Shown: positions 36,783-46,586, numbered from the stretch's first letter. The stretch: 64,000 nucleotides of DNA from Nostoc sp. PCC 7524 (GCF_000316645.1 NC_019684.1:744001-808000), one strand, 5' to 3'. Notes: generated by a model not told the origin, from the sequence alone. Numbers and translations are program-made.

Positions 36783-38063
36783 GTGAAAGTTTTAGTTGTA
36801 GGTAATGGAGGGCGCGAACACGCTCTAGCATGGAAAATGTTGCGATCGCCGCAAGTTGAAGAGGTTGTCTGTGTACCAGGTAATGGTGGGACAGCCAACA
36901 TGGCACGTTGCAAAAATTTACCTTTGGCAGTGGATGATTTTGATCTTATCAGCCAATACGCCTTAGAAAATGGCATTTCTCTGGTGGTAGTAGGGCCAGA
37001 AGTCCCCCTAGCTAAAGGAATTACCGACTATCTGCAAGATAAAGGTTTGATGGTATTTGGCCCCACCAGAGCCGGGGCGCAGATTGAAGCAAGTAAGGCT
37101 TGGGCAAAAGCCCTGATGCAAGAAGCCGGAATTCCCACAGCCAAAGCTGCGGTATTTACGGAGGCAACGGCAGCTAAATCCTATGTCAAAGCTCAGGGAG
37201 CGCCGATTGTTGTGAAAGCAGACGGACTGGCTGCTGGTAAGGGTGTAACTGTTGCTACCACAGTTGCAGAGGCAGAAACAGCCATTGATGCCATATTTCA
37301 AGGACAGTTTGGCAGTGCTGGGAAATTTGTAGTTATTGAAGAATGTTTAGTAGGGCAAGAGGTTTCGGTTTTAGCCTTAACTGATGGCATCACAATTCGC
37401 CCCTTATTACCAGCACAAGACCATAAGCGGATAGGGGAAGGGGATACAGGCGAAAATACTGGAGGGATGGGAGCTTACGCCCCAGCACCCATCGCTACAC
37501 CGGCAATCATGGCACGGGTACAAACGGAGGTGTTAGAAAGAGCGATCGCTGCCTTAAAATCTAAAGGCATTGACTATTGTGGTGTACTCTACGCTGGCTT
37601 GATGATTTCACCCGATGGCGACTTGAAGGTTTTAGAATTTAACTGTCGTTTTGGCGATCCTGAAACCCAAGTCATTCTCCCACTATTGGCAACACCTCTA
37701 GAAGAATTGATTTTGGCTTGTATTCAGCAGCGTTTAGGTGAGTTACCGCCCATAGCTTGGCATGAGGCAGCAGCTGCAACAGTAGTAGCAGCATCCGGTG
37801 GTTATCCAGGGGATTATGAAAAAGGCAAAGTTATTACAGGCATAGAAGAGGCAGAGGCCGCAGGCGTAACTGTATTTCATGCCGGCACAAAATTAAACCA
37901 GCAACAACAAATAGTCACAGATGGCGGACGAGTTTTAAATATCACTGCCATTGGCGACAACTTTGACCAAGCCCTAGCCACAGCCTACAAAGGCTTGCAA
38001 TCAATTCAATTCTCCGGGATGTATTACCGTAGAGATATCGGGTATAGAGTTAAGAGTCACTAG
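36783..38063 (+). CDS. purD: Phosphoribosylamine-glycine ligase
   Basis: A 426-residue ATP-grasp enzyme of purine synthesis. GTG start with GAGG upstream. VLVVGNGGREHALAWKM at the N-terminus, VVVGPEVPLAKGI, the ATP-grasp loop VKADGLAAGKGVTVA, the family signature FNCRFGDPETQVILPLL (about residues 282-298) and the C-terminal domain are complete. Followed by repeat DNA, then nblS on the same strand. Confidence 0.97.
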   Translation: MKVLVVGNGGREHALAWKMLRSPQVEEVVCVPGNGGTANMARCKNLPLAVDDFDLISQYALENGISLVVVGPEVPLAKGITDYLQDKGLMVFGPTRAGAQIEASKAWAKALMQEAGIPTAKAAVFTEATAAKSYVKAQGAPIVVKADGLAAGKGVTVATTVAEAETAIDAIFQGQFGSAGKFVVIEECLVGQEVSVLALTDGITIRPLLPAQDHKRIGEGDTGENTGGMGAYAPAPIATPAIMARVQTEVLERAIAALKSKGIDYCGVLYAGLMISPDGDLKVLEFNCRFGDPETQVILPLLATPLEELILACIQQRLGELPPIAWHEAAAATVVAASGGYPGDYEKGKVITGIEEAEAAGVTVFHAGTKLNQQQQIVTDGGRVLNITAIGDNFDQALATAYKGLQSIQFSGMYYRRDIGYRVKSH

Positions 38064-38066
38064 AGA

Positions 38067-38205
38067 GGTAGGGGTGTAGGGGTGCAGAGGGAGCAGAGGA
38101 GCAGAGGAGCAGAGGAGCAGAGGAGCAGAGGGGAAAAATCCAATACCCAGTCCCCAGTCCCCAGTCCCCAATCCCCAGTACCCAGTCCCCAATCCCCAGT
38201 ACCAT
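38067..38205. repeat. Octamer GAGCAGAG array plus CCCCAGTC/CCCCAATC repeats
   Basis: 38088-38130 holds about five copies of GAGCAGAG, followed at 38141-38202 by the C-rich repeat with CAGTCCC/CAATCCC/CAGTACC variants. Fills the purD-nblS spacer. Confidence 0.9.
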
Positions 38206-38307
38206 AACTATTGACTAATAACTAAGTTCTTACCTGTTTGGCGAATAAACTGTTAATTTTTTAGTTGTTGGGGTTGATAACTGGAACGACTAACAACTGT
38301 ATTTGAG

Positions 38308-40200
38308 ATGCTGGCGCTGTTAAAAACAATTCGAGAAGCGATCGCCAACTGGTGGTCAGAATTCACTCTCCAAACTAAACTGTTGGCTGTTGCCACTTTG
38401 GTGGTTTCTTTGGTGATGAGTGGTCTAACTTTCTGGGCGGTGAATACCATTCAGCAAGATGCCCGGATGAATGATACCCGCTTTGGGCGGGATCTGGGAC
38501 TTTTACTGGCTGCTAACGTTACCCCCCTAGTAGCTGATCACAATCTCACAGAGGTAGCTAAATTTTCTCAACGCTTTTATGGCAGCACCTCTAGTATTCG
38601 CTATATGCTCTACGCGGATGAAACTGGGAAAATCTATTTTGGCATTCCTTTCTGGGAACCAGAGGTGGAAAACTCCCTGACAATTGAGCGACGGATACAA
38701 CTCCCTGACGATTACTCAGGAGAAGTGGAAAAACCAATGGTGCGGCAACACATGACCCCAGATGGGGCTGTGACCGATGTGTTTATTCCCTTGATTGTCG
38801 ATAAAAAATACTTAGGTATCTTAGCGATCGGCATCAACCCCAACCAAACATCTGTCATCTCGACTAATTTCACCCGTGATGTCACTATTGCTGTGTTCAT
38901 CACTATTTGGGTGATGGTGATTTTAGCTGGAGTGATCAACGCTTTAACTATTACCAAGCCCATTAAAGAACTACTGGTAGGTGTCAAACAAATCGCTGCC
39001 GGGAATTTCAAGCAACGCATCGACTTACCTCTAGGTGGTGAACTAGGAGAGTTAATTTTTAACTTCAATGAAATGGCAGAACGCCTAGAACGCTATGAAG
39101 AACAAAATATTGAAGAGTTAACAGCAGAAAAAGCCAAGCTAGAAACCCTAGTTTCTACGATCGCCGATGGTGCTGTTTTAATTGACAACAATATGCAGGT
39201 GATTTTAGTCAACCCCACAGCCCGGCATATTTTTGCCTGGGAAGGTAAGGATGATGTAGTTGGTGGCAATGTTTTACATTACTTACCGCCGGTGGTGCAA
39301 ATGGAAATCACCAAACCTTTGTACGAAATGGCAGCCGGAGAACGAGAAAGTGCTGAGTTTCGTATTCCTCTCAATCAACCGATTAAGCGCACCATCCGCA
39401 TCCTATTGACAACGGTACTCAATCTCCAACGGGAAAGTATCAAAGGTATTGCCATCACTGTCCAAGATATCACCCGCGAGGTGGAACTTAACGAAGCCAA
39501 AAGCCAATTTATTAGTAACGTTTCCCACGAACTCCGCACACCTTTATTTAACATCAAATCGTTTATTGAAACTCTGCACGACTACGGCGAAGATTTGAGT
39601 TTAGAAGAAAGACGGGAATTTCTGCAAACGGTGAACAATGAAACCGATCGCTTAACTCGTTTGGTTAATGATGTTTTAGACTTATCGAAGCTAGAATCTG
39701 GCAAGACTTATAACTTCGATGGCGTAGATTTAGCCCAAGCAATTGAACAAACACTGCGGACATACCAACTCAACGCTAGAGATAAAGGTATTGAAATAAT
39801 TCAGGACGTTGCTCCTAGCTTGCCCCTAGTTGTAGGAAATTATGATTTGTTGCTGCAAGTCTTAGCTAATCTAGTTGGTAATGCCTTAAAATTCACTCCA
39901 TCTGGTGGCAAAGTCGCAATTCGTGCCTATAAATTAGATATCAAACCCACTGCTCATAATAAGCCCGCTCAAGTGCGAGTAGAAGTTGCTGATACTGGTA
40001 TTGGTATCGCCCCAGAAGACCAACAGGCAATTTTTGACCGCTTTTTCCGTGTAGAAAACCGAGTTCACACCCTCGAAGGCACAGGTTTAGGTTTATCAAT
40101 TGTGAGAAACATCATAGAAAGGCACCACAGTCAAGTACATCTGGTGAGCGAGGTTAGCGTAGGTACTACTTTTTGGTTTGACTTAACTTTGGTTGAGTGA
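38308..40200 (+). CDS. nblS: NblS-type sensor histidine kinase (Hik33/Ycf26)
   Basis: A 630-residue membrane sensor kinase. Order: TM1 (about residues 24-46), a periplasmic domain, TM2 (~192-212), HAMP (ITKPIKELLVGVKQIAAGNF from ~214), PAS (~265-390), the HisKA box NVSHELRTPLFNIKSF with phospho-acceptor His near residue 408, then the HATPase domain (LLQVLANLVGNALKFTPSGG and GTGLGLSIVRNIIERH). This is the conserved cyanobacterial kinase that acts with RpaB on high-light, nutrient and phycobilisome responses and on psbA expression. Monocistronic. Confidence 0.93.
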   Translation: MLALLKTIREAIANWWSEFTLQTKLLAVATLVVSLVMSGLTFWAVNTIQQDARMNDTRFGRDLGLLLAANVTPLVADHNLTEVAKFSQRFYGSTSSIRYMLYADETGKIYFGIPFWEPEVENSLTIERRIQLPDDYSGEVEKPMVRQHMTPDGAVTDVFIPLIVDKKYLGILAIGINPNQTSVISTNFTRDVTIAVFITIWVMVILAGVINALTITKPIKELLVGVKQIAAGNFKQRIDLPLGGELGELIFNFNEMAERLERYEEQNIEELTAEKAKLETLVSTIADGAVLIDNNMQVILVNPTARHIFAWEGKDDVVGGNVLHYLPPVVQMEITKPLYEMAAGERESAEFRIPLNQPIKRTIRILLTTVLNLQRESIKGIAITVQDITREVELNEAKSQFISNVSHELRTPLFNIKSFIETLHDYGEDLSLEERREFLQTVNNETDRLTRLVNDVLDLSKLESGKTYNFDGVDLAQAIEQTLRTYQLNARDKGIEIIQDVAPSLPLVVGNYDLLLQVLANLVGNALKFTPSGGKVAIRAYKLDIKPTAHNKPAQVRVEVADTGIGIAPEDQQAIFDRFFRVENRVHTLEGTGLGLSIVRNIIERHHSQVHLVSEVSVGTTFWFDLTLVE

Positions 40201-40285
40201 CAGAGCGATGGGGAGATAGGAAGATAGGGTGACTCTATGATACAGGAGAATTTTTATCCAATCCCCAATCCCCAATCCCCAATCC

Positions 40286-41815
40286 CTACTGCATTCTATC
40301 TATCGTGCGATAATGAATTGCTTCCGCCACATGATGAGCTTGTAGTTCCTCATCACCTGCTAAATCGGCAATGGTACGGGCTACTTTGAGAATGCGATCG
40401 CTGGCTCTAGCAGATAAACCTAATTTTTTAATCGCTGTTTCTAATAAAGTGCGGCTAGCATCATCTAATTTACACCATATCTGCAAATGCCGACTTTGCA
40501 TTTGGGCGTTGCAACGCAGATTTGACTCTCCTTGAAACCGGATAGTGGCGCGATCGCGTGCTTGTTGTACCCTTTCCCTAATTGAGAGTGATGCTTCTCC
40601 TAAAGGTTGTTGGGTAATTTCTTCTGGTTTCAAGCGATTTACTGCTACTTGCAAATCAATCCGATCCATTAACGGGCCAGAAAGCTTGGCCCAATATTGT
40701 TCTCGTTGCCTTGGGGAACAGCTACATTGTTGAATCGTATCGCCGTAGTAACCACAAGGACAGGGGTTGGTGCTAGCAACTAAAGTAAACTGTGCCGGAA
40801 ATGTCACTGATTGTCTAGTGCGGGAAATAGTCACATAACCGTCTTCTAAAGGCTGACGCAGAAATTCCAACACATCTCGTTTAAACTCAGTTAACTCGTC
40901 CAGGAACAGTACACCGCGATGAGACAGAGAAATTTCCCCAGGACGAGGAAAACTACCACCACCCACCAAAGATGGCCCCGATGCTGAGTGATGGGGACTG
41001 CGGAAAGGGCGATCGCGTACTAAAGAACCACGGTTTTTCAGTAACCCAGCGACTGAGTGAATGCGAGTGACTTCCAGTGCCTCAGCGAAGCCCAGAGGTG
41101 GTAGTATCCCAGGTAAACGCCTTGCTAACATGGTTTTTCCGCTACCAGGAGGCCCGACAAAAATTAAGTTATGTCCACCAGCCGCCGCAATTTCTAAAGC
41201 ACGACGGGCATGAGCCTGTCCTTTGACATCTTTTAAATCTGCACCAGGATAAGATGCTGGCAAAAACTCCTGTGATTCACTTAACTTCACAGGTTGGTAC
41301 TTCCCTGGATTATTGAGTAAATCAACCACATCAGACACATTTTTGCAGCCATATACAGCCAACCCTTGTACTACTGCCGCCTCTTGAGCGTTATCAGCAG
41401 GCACAACTAAACCTGCAATTCCCATTTTCTCCGCAGTAGCAGCAATGGGTAAAACACCAGCCACCGGGCGCAAACTGCCATCTAGGGAGACTTCTCCTAA
41501 GAAAATATAATCTCCCAACAAATCAGGGCTAACTTGCTCAGAAGCAGCTAAAATCCCTACACTAATAGGCAAATCAAAACATGGGCCTTCCTTGCGTAAA
41601 TCTGCTGGAGTCAGGTTAATCACGATTTTTCGCATGGGAAACGCGAAACCTGCATTTTTCAGCGTGGCTTTAACTCTCTCCTTGGATTCTTGCACAGCAC
41701 TGTCTGGCAGCCCTAAAACCACAATTCCTGGTAAACCTCCTGACACATCTACCTCTACGCCGACTTTGACAGCATCGATGCCGACAATTGACGCACTCCA
41801 GACTCTTGCAAGCAT
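40286..41815 (-). CDS. comM: YifB/ComM-family Mg-chelatase-like AAA ATPase
   Basis: A 509-residue protein with an N-terminal Lon-protease-like (ChlI-C/S16) domain (~1-190), then an AAA+ module with Walker A GPPGSGKTMLARRLPGILP and Walker B GVLFLDELTEF, a Cys cluster (NPCPCGYYGD ... CSCSPRQ) and a C-terminal Mg-chelatase-like domain. Its relatives promote branch migration in natural transformation (ComM). The N-terminus runs MLARVWSASIVGIDAVKVGVE-like, as in the family. Divergent from the HIT gene. Confidence 0.93.
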   Translation of the reverse strand: MLARVWSASIVGIDAVKVGVEVDVSGGLPGIVVLGLPDSAVQESKERVKATLKNAGFAFPMRKIVINLTPADLRKEGPCFDLPISVGILAASEQVSPDLLGDYIFLGEVSLDGSLRPVAGVLPIAATAEKMGIAGLVVPADNAQEAAVVQGLAVYGCKNVSDVVDLLNNPGKYQPVKLSESQEFLPASYPGADLKDVKGQAHARRALEIAAAGGHNLIFVGPPGSGKTMLARRLPGILPPLGFAEALEVTRIHSVAGLLKNRGSLVRDRPFRSPHHSASGPSLVGGGSFPRPGEISLSHRGVLFLDELTEFKRDVLEFLRQPLEDGYVTISRTRQSVTFPAQFTLVASTNPCPCGYYGDTIQQCSCSPRQREQYWAKLSGPLMDRIDLQVAVNRLKPEEITQQPLGEASLSIRERVQQARDRATIRFQGESNLRCNAQMQSRHLQIWCKLDDASRTLLETAIKKLGLSARASDRILKVARTIADLAGDEELQAHHVAEAIHYRTIDRMQ

Positions 41816-41876
41816 TGGTTAAATATTTCTTCTATAAACAGTAAACCTTTAGAATCTCTAGCAGATGAGTAATTAG

Positions 41877-42233
<357 letters not shown>

Positions 42234-42245
42234 TCAAACCCCACC

Positions 42246-42267
42246 AATCGCGTCTTTCGACGCGATT
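42246..42267 (+). terminator. Perfect hairpin after the HIT gene
   Basis: AATCGCGTC and GACGCGATT form a 9-base-pair stem with loop TTTC, starting 13 bases after the stop. No strong U run follows; likely a terminator or 3' stabiliser that separates it from psbA. Confidence 0.6.
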
Positions 42268-42405
42268 AATAAGTTAATTAAATAATTAATATAAGCAATA
42301 CTTAATTTAACTGCATTTACAAAACTCAATCTTAATTTTAATGTAGTAAACAGGTAGGAAAAACTACTTACCTCAGTCATTAAAAATCGAAGCAATCATA
42401 AAAAA
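42268..42405 (+). promoter_or_regulatory. psbA promoter and 5' leader region
   Basis: The 138 bases before psbA are very AT-rich and must contain its promoter and leader. A small stem GTAG-GAAAAA-CTAC lies near 42355-42368, and a single TTTACA half-site (about 42316-42321) resembles half of the RpaB-type HLR1 element; I do not see a full pair. Placement of -10/-35 boxes is uncertain. Confidence 0.35.
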
Positions 42406-43488
42406 ATGACCACAACCTTACAACAGCGCAAAAGCGCCAATGTATGGGAGCAGTTCTGCGAGTGGATCACCAGCACCGACAACCGGATTTACATCGGTTG
42501 GTTCGGCGTGTTAATGATCCCCACCCTGCTAGCTGCAACCACCTGCTTCATCATCGCCTTCATCGCTGCACCTCCAGTAGACATCGATGGTATCCGCGAA
42601 CCCGTTGCAGGTTCCTTAATCTACGGAAACAACATCATCTCTGGTGCAGTTGTTCCTTCTTCTAACGCTATCGGTTTGCACTTCTACCCCATCTGGGAAG
42701 CAGCTTCCTTAGATGAGTGGTTGTACAACGGTGGTCCTTACCAATTGGTAATTTTCCACTTCTTGATCGGTTGCGCTTGCTACCTAGGTCGTCAGTGGGA
42801 ATTGTCCTACCGCTTAGGTATGCGTCCTTGGATCTGCGTAGCATACTCTGCACCTTTGGCATCTGCTACAGCAGTATTCTTGATCTACCCCATCGGTCAA
42901 GGTTCCTTCTCTGACGGTATGCCCTTGGGTATCTCCGGCACCTTCAACTTCATGATCGTGTTCCAAGCAGAACACAACATCCTGATGCACCCCTTCCACA
43001 TGTTAGGTGTGGCTGGTGTATTCGGCGGTAGCTTGTTCTCTGCAATGCACGGTTCCTTGGTAACTTCCTCCTTGGTGCGTGAAACCACCGAAACCGAATC
43101 TCAAAACTACGGTTACAAATTCGGTCAAGAAGAAGAAACCTACAACATCGTTGCAGCCCACGGCTACTTCGGTCGTTTGATCTTCCAATACGCATCTTTC
43201 AACAACAGCCGTTCCTTGCACTTCTTCTTGGCTGCATGGCCAGTAGTAGGCATCTGGTTCACCGCATTGGGCATCAGCACAATGGCGTTCAACTTGAACG
43301 GTTTCAACTTCAACCAATCCGTGATTGACTCCCAAGGTCGCGTTATCAACACCTGGGCTGATATCATCAACCGCGCTAACTTGGGTATGGAAGTAATGCA
43401 CGAGCGTAACGCTCACAACTTCCCCTTAGACTTGGCTGCTGGTGAAGTTGCTCCTGTTGCTTTAACTGCACCTGCAATCAACGGCTAA
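42406..43488 (+). CDS. psbA: Photosystem II reaction-centre D1 protein, Gln130 form
   Basis: A 360-residue thylakoid protein binding P680, pheophytin, QB and the Mn cluster. Visible residues: Tyr161 (YZ), Asp170 and Glu189 (Mn ligands), His190, His198 (P680), His332/Glu333/His337, Asp342 and Ala344 (C-terminal Mn ligands). After LDLA comes the 16-residue extension removed by CtpA. Residue 130 is Gln, as in the low-light D1:1 isoform, not Glu as in the high-light form. Codon use is strongly biased to C-ending codons, as expected of a very highly expressed gene. A strong terminator follows. Confidence 0.98.
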   Translation: MTTTLQQRKSANVWEQFCEWITSTDNRIYIGWFGVLMIPTLLAATTCFIIAFIAAPPVDIDGIREPVAGSLIYGNNIISGAVVPSSNAIGLHFYPIWEAASLDEWLYNGGPYQLVIFHFLIGCACYLGRQWELSYRLGMRPWICVAYSAPLASATAVFLIYPIGQGSFSDGMPLGISGTFNFMIVFQAEHNILMHPFHMLGVAGVFGGSLFSAMHGSLVTSSLVRETTETESQNYGYKFGQEEETYNIVAAHGYFGRLIFQYASFNNSRSLHFFLAAWPVVGIWFTALGISTMAFNLNGFNFNQSVIDSQGRVINTWADIINRANLGMEVMHERNAHNFPLDLAAGEVAPVALTAPAING

Positions 43489-43508
43489 TCTTTAAGCTTT
43501 AGCTAATT

Positions 43509-43541
43509 AAAAAGCGTCTCTCTTCAAGAGGGGCGCTTTTT
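43509..43541 (+). terminator. Rho-independent terminator of psbA
   Basis: AAAAAGCG...CTCT pairs with AGAG...CGCTTTTT around TTCA, ending in a T-run, about 20 bases after the psbA stop. A classic intrinsic terminator. Confidence 0.88.
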
Positions 43542-43772
43542 GCTTTGATCATCAAATCAGAGAATGTGTGAACCGAATCAACAAGAATATAGGTTTTGAA
43601 CTATGGACTATTGACTGCCCAAATCAGAAAGTTATGATAATTGCTCATGTTTTGCTTTTATTTCATCTACCTAAAGTAATAAAGTTACTTTTATATCCCG
43701 TGATTTTACAGTTGCAATAGTATTCAATACTCCAATAGTATTTACCTCATCGTTTTTATTATTGCTACTATT

Positions 43773-44066
43773 GTGAAATCTATTCTAGAAACGTACCTAG
43801 ACCAAGAAATCTGGATACTGATCCGAGATAAATGGTATTTCGCCAAAATTATTCGGGTTTGGGACGATTTGTTGTGGTTTAAACACAGAACTCACAACAA
43901 AGATACAGAGGAAGATACTTTGTGGGAAATGGTTGTCAAAATTAATGAAGTTGTTGCCATTGATAAAGTGATATCAGTTGTGAGTAGAAAACCTGATGTG
44001 TTTATGGCACGACTACAAGAAACTGATCAACCTACCAATAATCATCAACAAGAACATGAAAGTTGA
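43773..44066 (+). CDS. Small conserved cyanobacterial protein
   Basis: A 97-residue protein from a GTG start. The first ~70 residues (LETYLDQEIWILIRDKWYFAKIIRVWDD region) are a compact mixed, beta-rich domain with many aromatic and charged residues, slightly reminiscent of small Sm/SH3-like barrels; the tail (QPTNNHQQEHES) is disordered. I know similar proteins only as conserved cyanobacterial hypotheticals. No membrane or signal segment. A long perfect palindrome follows the stop. Confidence 0.7.
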   Translation: MKSILETYLDQEIWILIRDKWYFAKIIRVWDDLLWFKHRTHNKDTEEDTLWEMVVKINEVVAIDKVISVVSRKPDVFMARLQETDQPTNNHQQEHES

Positions 44067-44072
44067 TATTCC

Positions 44073-44105
44073 CTAATATACCGCTCGCGGCGAGCGGTAT
44101 ATTAG
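44073..44105. terminator. Perfect 33-base palindrome after the small conserved gene
   Basis: Arms CTAATATACCGCTCGC (44073-44088) and GCGAGCGGTATATTAG (44090-44105) are exact complements around a single G. As RNA it gives a long hairpin 7 bases after the stop; as DNA it could extrude a cruciform. No U-run follows, so terminator function is inferred from position. Confidence 0.55.
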
Positions 44106-44199
44106 AGGATAGTAAGAATTACTACTTGGTTTTTTTGTAGCTACAATACCTTTGCATGAATGAGGTGTTAGGTATTATAGAAACAATCTGAGTAGTTTT

Positions 44200-44700
44200 T
44201 TATTTAAGTCTTGCCTCTGCGTTTAAGTTTGTTACCTCCTCACCTTGATATTGCATAAACACTACGGGAACTCTCATCAGCTTTTGAGCGAGATGAGACA
44301 ACCTAAATTTTTGCTGGAGCGATCGCGGCAATTCTTCAAAGGTTATTTGAACAAAGCCAAAGTGCCTGTAAAATTGTTTTAGACGTTCTCCAAGACATTC
44401 GAGATACAGAGGTTGCGTAGCTTGAGTGATCAGATGTTGTGTCAGTAAAGTAGCTAAACCTTGACCTCTCCAGATTGGTGCAACGACCAAACTACCCAGT
44501 TCTTGCGCTTCTGAGAATTGGCGTAATTGTCCGCAAGCTATAATCTTACCCGCAAATTCAATTACCCAAAATTGCTGCCAATGTAATTGAGTGGGATCAA
44601 GTATGGCTGAAAACACTAACCATCGAATTGAAGCTTTATCCCCAGATGTTGCCTTACGAAATGTACATCCAGGCGGTGATGATAAGTCTTTCTGTTTCAT
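44200..44700 (-). CDS. GNAT family N-acetyltransferase
   Basis: A 166-residue acetyl-CoA-dependent acyltransferase. The acetyl-CoA loop is VVAPIWRGQGLATLL (motif A, R/Q-x-x-G-x-A), preceded by the beta strands WVIEFAGKIIACGQL and followed by LYLECLGERLKQFYRHFGF. Substrate unknown. Lies alone; the spacer to the next gene carries nothing recognisable. Confidence 0.9.
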   Translation of the reverse strand: MKQKDLSSPPGCTFRKATSGDKASIRWLVFSAILDPTQLHWQQFWVIEFAGKIIACGQLRQFSEAQELGSLVVAPIWRGQGLATLLTQHLITQATQPLYLECLGERLKQFYRHFGFVQITFEELPRSLQQKFRLSHLAQKLMRVPVVFMQYQGEEVTNLNAEARLK

Positions 44701-44902
44701 AGATTAATTGGAAAATGTGCAATTTATGCAGTAGTTTTTAGCTATAAAGCTTTTGTTTAGGGCATTTCTGAAAGCATATATGATTAAAACTAAACAATAC
44801 TTCTGGTAGAGTAATTAATTAGCCATAACTAGATTTTAGATAGATAAAATCACAACTCCTATTTTTTACAATAGTGGCTGAATTAGATAAAGGAGTATAG
44901 TG

Positions 44903-45103
44903 ATGTCTGAAGAGAAAAAACAAAAATCTAAAAATCAAGAGACTACACCTAGTGCTTCTGGTGGCTATCAAACTCCTATCCAAGAGGATATCCGCAAGAC
45001 TGGTACTGCTGCTCAATCTGACGCAAGAGAATCTGCTACACCAGAAGCACCAGGAGAAGATGACGTAGCAGGTAGCCCTAATCAAGGTACTGAGTCACGT
45101 TAA
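44903..45103 (+). CDS. Small hydrophilic, probably disordered protein
   Basis: 66 residues from the ATG at 44903, with a good ribosome site (AAAGGAG at about 44889-44895). The sequence is rich in Glu, Lys, Ser, Thr, Pro, Gly and Ala with almost no hydrophobic residues (begins MSEEKKQKSKNQ, ends SPNQGTESR), so it is probably unfolded in isolation. No family recognised. An intrinsic terminator follows directly, which supports a real, independently transcribed gene. Confidence 0.65.
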   Translation: MSEEKKQKSKNQETTPSASGGYQTPIQEDIRKTGTAAQSDARESATPEAPGEDDVAGSPNQGTESR

Positions 45104-45125
45104 TAGTGCAAAAATATTGGCAGTC

Positions 45126-45149
45126 AAAAGAGTTAACCTGACTCTTTTT
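45126..45149 (+). terminator. Intrinsic terminator of the small disordered-protein gene
   Basis: AAAAGAGT (45126-45133) pairs with ACTCTTTT around a 7-base loop and runs into Ts, 23 bases after the stop. Confidence 0.8.
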
Positions 45150-45862
45150 GTAGTTGACATGATGCAATAAATTCTGGTGGATAGGTGGAATCGATCACAC
45201 TTATCCACATATTTTTTAGTTCATGTTCTAATATTTTAGATTTGTAAAAAGAGCATTCAGCAAAGGGTTAAATATTGATTCACTTATTGGCTACCCTCCT
45301 GCAAATATGCCATGAAGAAATTTACAGAAAGTGAAACACGACTTAGAGGCTACTGTGTACCTCATGTACTTAGGAACTACTGGAATTTTTATAAGTAACT
45401 TTAATTGAATTAAAGTGAGATATTTCCTATTCTCATAGAATGTATTTAATTTAACACTAATATCTAACATAGGATATATTGACAAATACAATAAATTTTC
45501 TATGAATAATTTTTTTAGCTATAACTTGCCTTGACAAGCAAAAACATGGCTGTTGAGTCATTTTCAGTAATTGTAAATAGCTAGCATTTCCAGTTAAAAG
45601 TCTTGTAATCTAAGATAAATCAGGGTTTTTGGGATGCAGCATTATAGATCAGTATTGTTTTATTTACCCGCAAATACCGCAGTGATTGCCAACAAAAAAC
45701 TTATTATGGTTATCGTTTCTTTATCAAGACTTTACAAAGTTAACGTTAATTGAAAACAATAGGTAAAGATACTGCTTCTGTATAGCAGTGATTTTCATTA
45801 AGTGTTATATATTATCGAGAGGTTAATCGAGAAAAACTTCAGTAATTTCACTGGAATTTAAA
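45150..45862. other. 713-base AT-rich region upstream of the lasso-peptide operon
   Basis: No gene supported; the one longer minus-strand frame has unlikely composition. It should contain the promoter of the downstream operon. TTGACA-like hexamers occur at about 45155 and 45531 and a TATATT-type stretch at about 45806, but no well-spaced pair stands out. No second precursor-like peptide was found here. Confidence 0.5.
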
Positions 45863-46168
45863 ATGGCAGCACAGCTAATATCATCTGATCATTCCAGGAT
45901 AGTAGCCAGCAAAGAGCAAGTTTACTCCGAACTCCAAGGAGAAGCAGTGATTCTTGATACCAAGTCCGGCGTTTACTATGGGCTTAATCAGGTAGGGGCT
46001 AGCATCTGGAATATTATTCAATCTCCCAAAAGTTTGAAAGAAATTCATGAGGCATTGTTGGCGGAGTACGATGTTGAACCAGATGTGTGTGAGCGTGACC
46101 TGATGGTTCTAATTGAAGATTTAGCAGCTAAGGGGCTGATTGATATTACCAATGAAGCGTCTGCTTAA
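45863..46168 (+). CDS. PqqD-like RiPP recognition protein (lasso peptide B1)
   Basis: A 101-residue PqqD-family protein. The block GEAVILDTKSGVYYGLNQVGASIWNII is the classic RiPP-recognition winged-helix core, followed by helix-rich CERDLMVLIEDLAAKGLID. In lasso pathways with split B proteins, this B1 protein binds the leader of the precursor and delivers it to the B2 protease. First gene of an operon with B2 (17-base overlap) and the cyclase (4-base overlap), so translation is coupled. Confidence 0.93.
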   Translation: MAAQLISSDHSRIVASKEQVYSELQGEAVILDTKSGVYYGLNQVGASIWNIIQSPKSLKEIHEALLAEYDVEPDVCERDLMVLIEDLAAKGLIDITNEASA

Positions 46169-46586
46169 ATTTTTACTCCTCAATCATAGCGATCGCCTAC
46201 TGTTGATCAAAACGTTTTTCCTGTTGTGGTTTATCCATATAGGTTTGTGGTTATTGCCGTTTGGCCAGTTACAACAACTGTTGGCTCAACTGAGTCAACC
46301 CAATCCCAAAGTATCCCAAACCACTATCAGTAAAATTACCTGGGCTGTTGATGTCAGCACCAAGTTTGTACCAGGAGCCAAGTGTTTACCTCGTGCATTG
46401 ACTTGTAAAGTTTTAATGACTAGGCGTGGTTACTCTGCGGAACTGCGAATTGGCGTTGCTAAGGATGAGGCAGGAAAATTACAAGCTCATGCTTGGATTG
46501 AAAATCAAGGAAAAGTTGTCATTGGTTATCTGACAAATCTCTCATCTTACACACCATTACCATCTTTACCAAGGAACGGACTATGA
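46152..46586 (+). CDS. Lasso peptide leader protease (B2), transglutaminase-like
   Basis: A 144-residue cysteine protease from the ATG at 46152, overlapping the B1 gene by 17 bases. The N-terminal part has a hydrophobic helix (LLLIKTFFLLWFIHIGLWLL). The catalytic domain shows Cys78 in GAKCLPRALTC and His113 in QAHAWIE, the pattern of lasso B2 enzymes that remove the leader after a conserved Thr. Its stop overlaps the cyclase start. Must work with B1, as it lacks its own recognition domain. Confidence 0.92.
   Translation: MKRLLKFLLLNHSDRLLLIKTFFLLWFIHIGLWLLPFGQLQQLLAQLSQPNPKVSQTTISKITWAVDVSTKFVPGAKCLPRALTCKVLMTRRGYSAELRIGVAKDEAGKLQAHAWIENQGKVVIGYLTNLSSYTPLPSLPRNGL

Noticed and set aside
43003..43416. 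137-residue antisense frame within psbA
   Set aside because: Produced by the strong codon bias of psbA; no start signals or family likeness.
45291..45491. 66-residue minus-strand frame upstream of the lasso operon
   Set aside because: AT-driven composition (Ile, Tyr, Lys, Leu), no ribosome site, no domain pattern.
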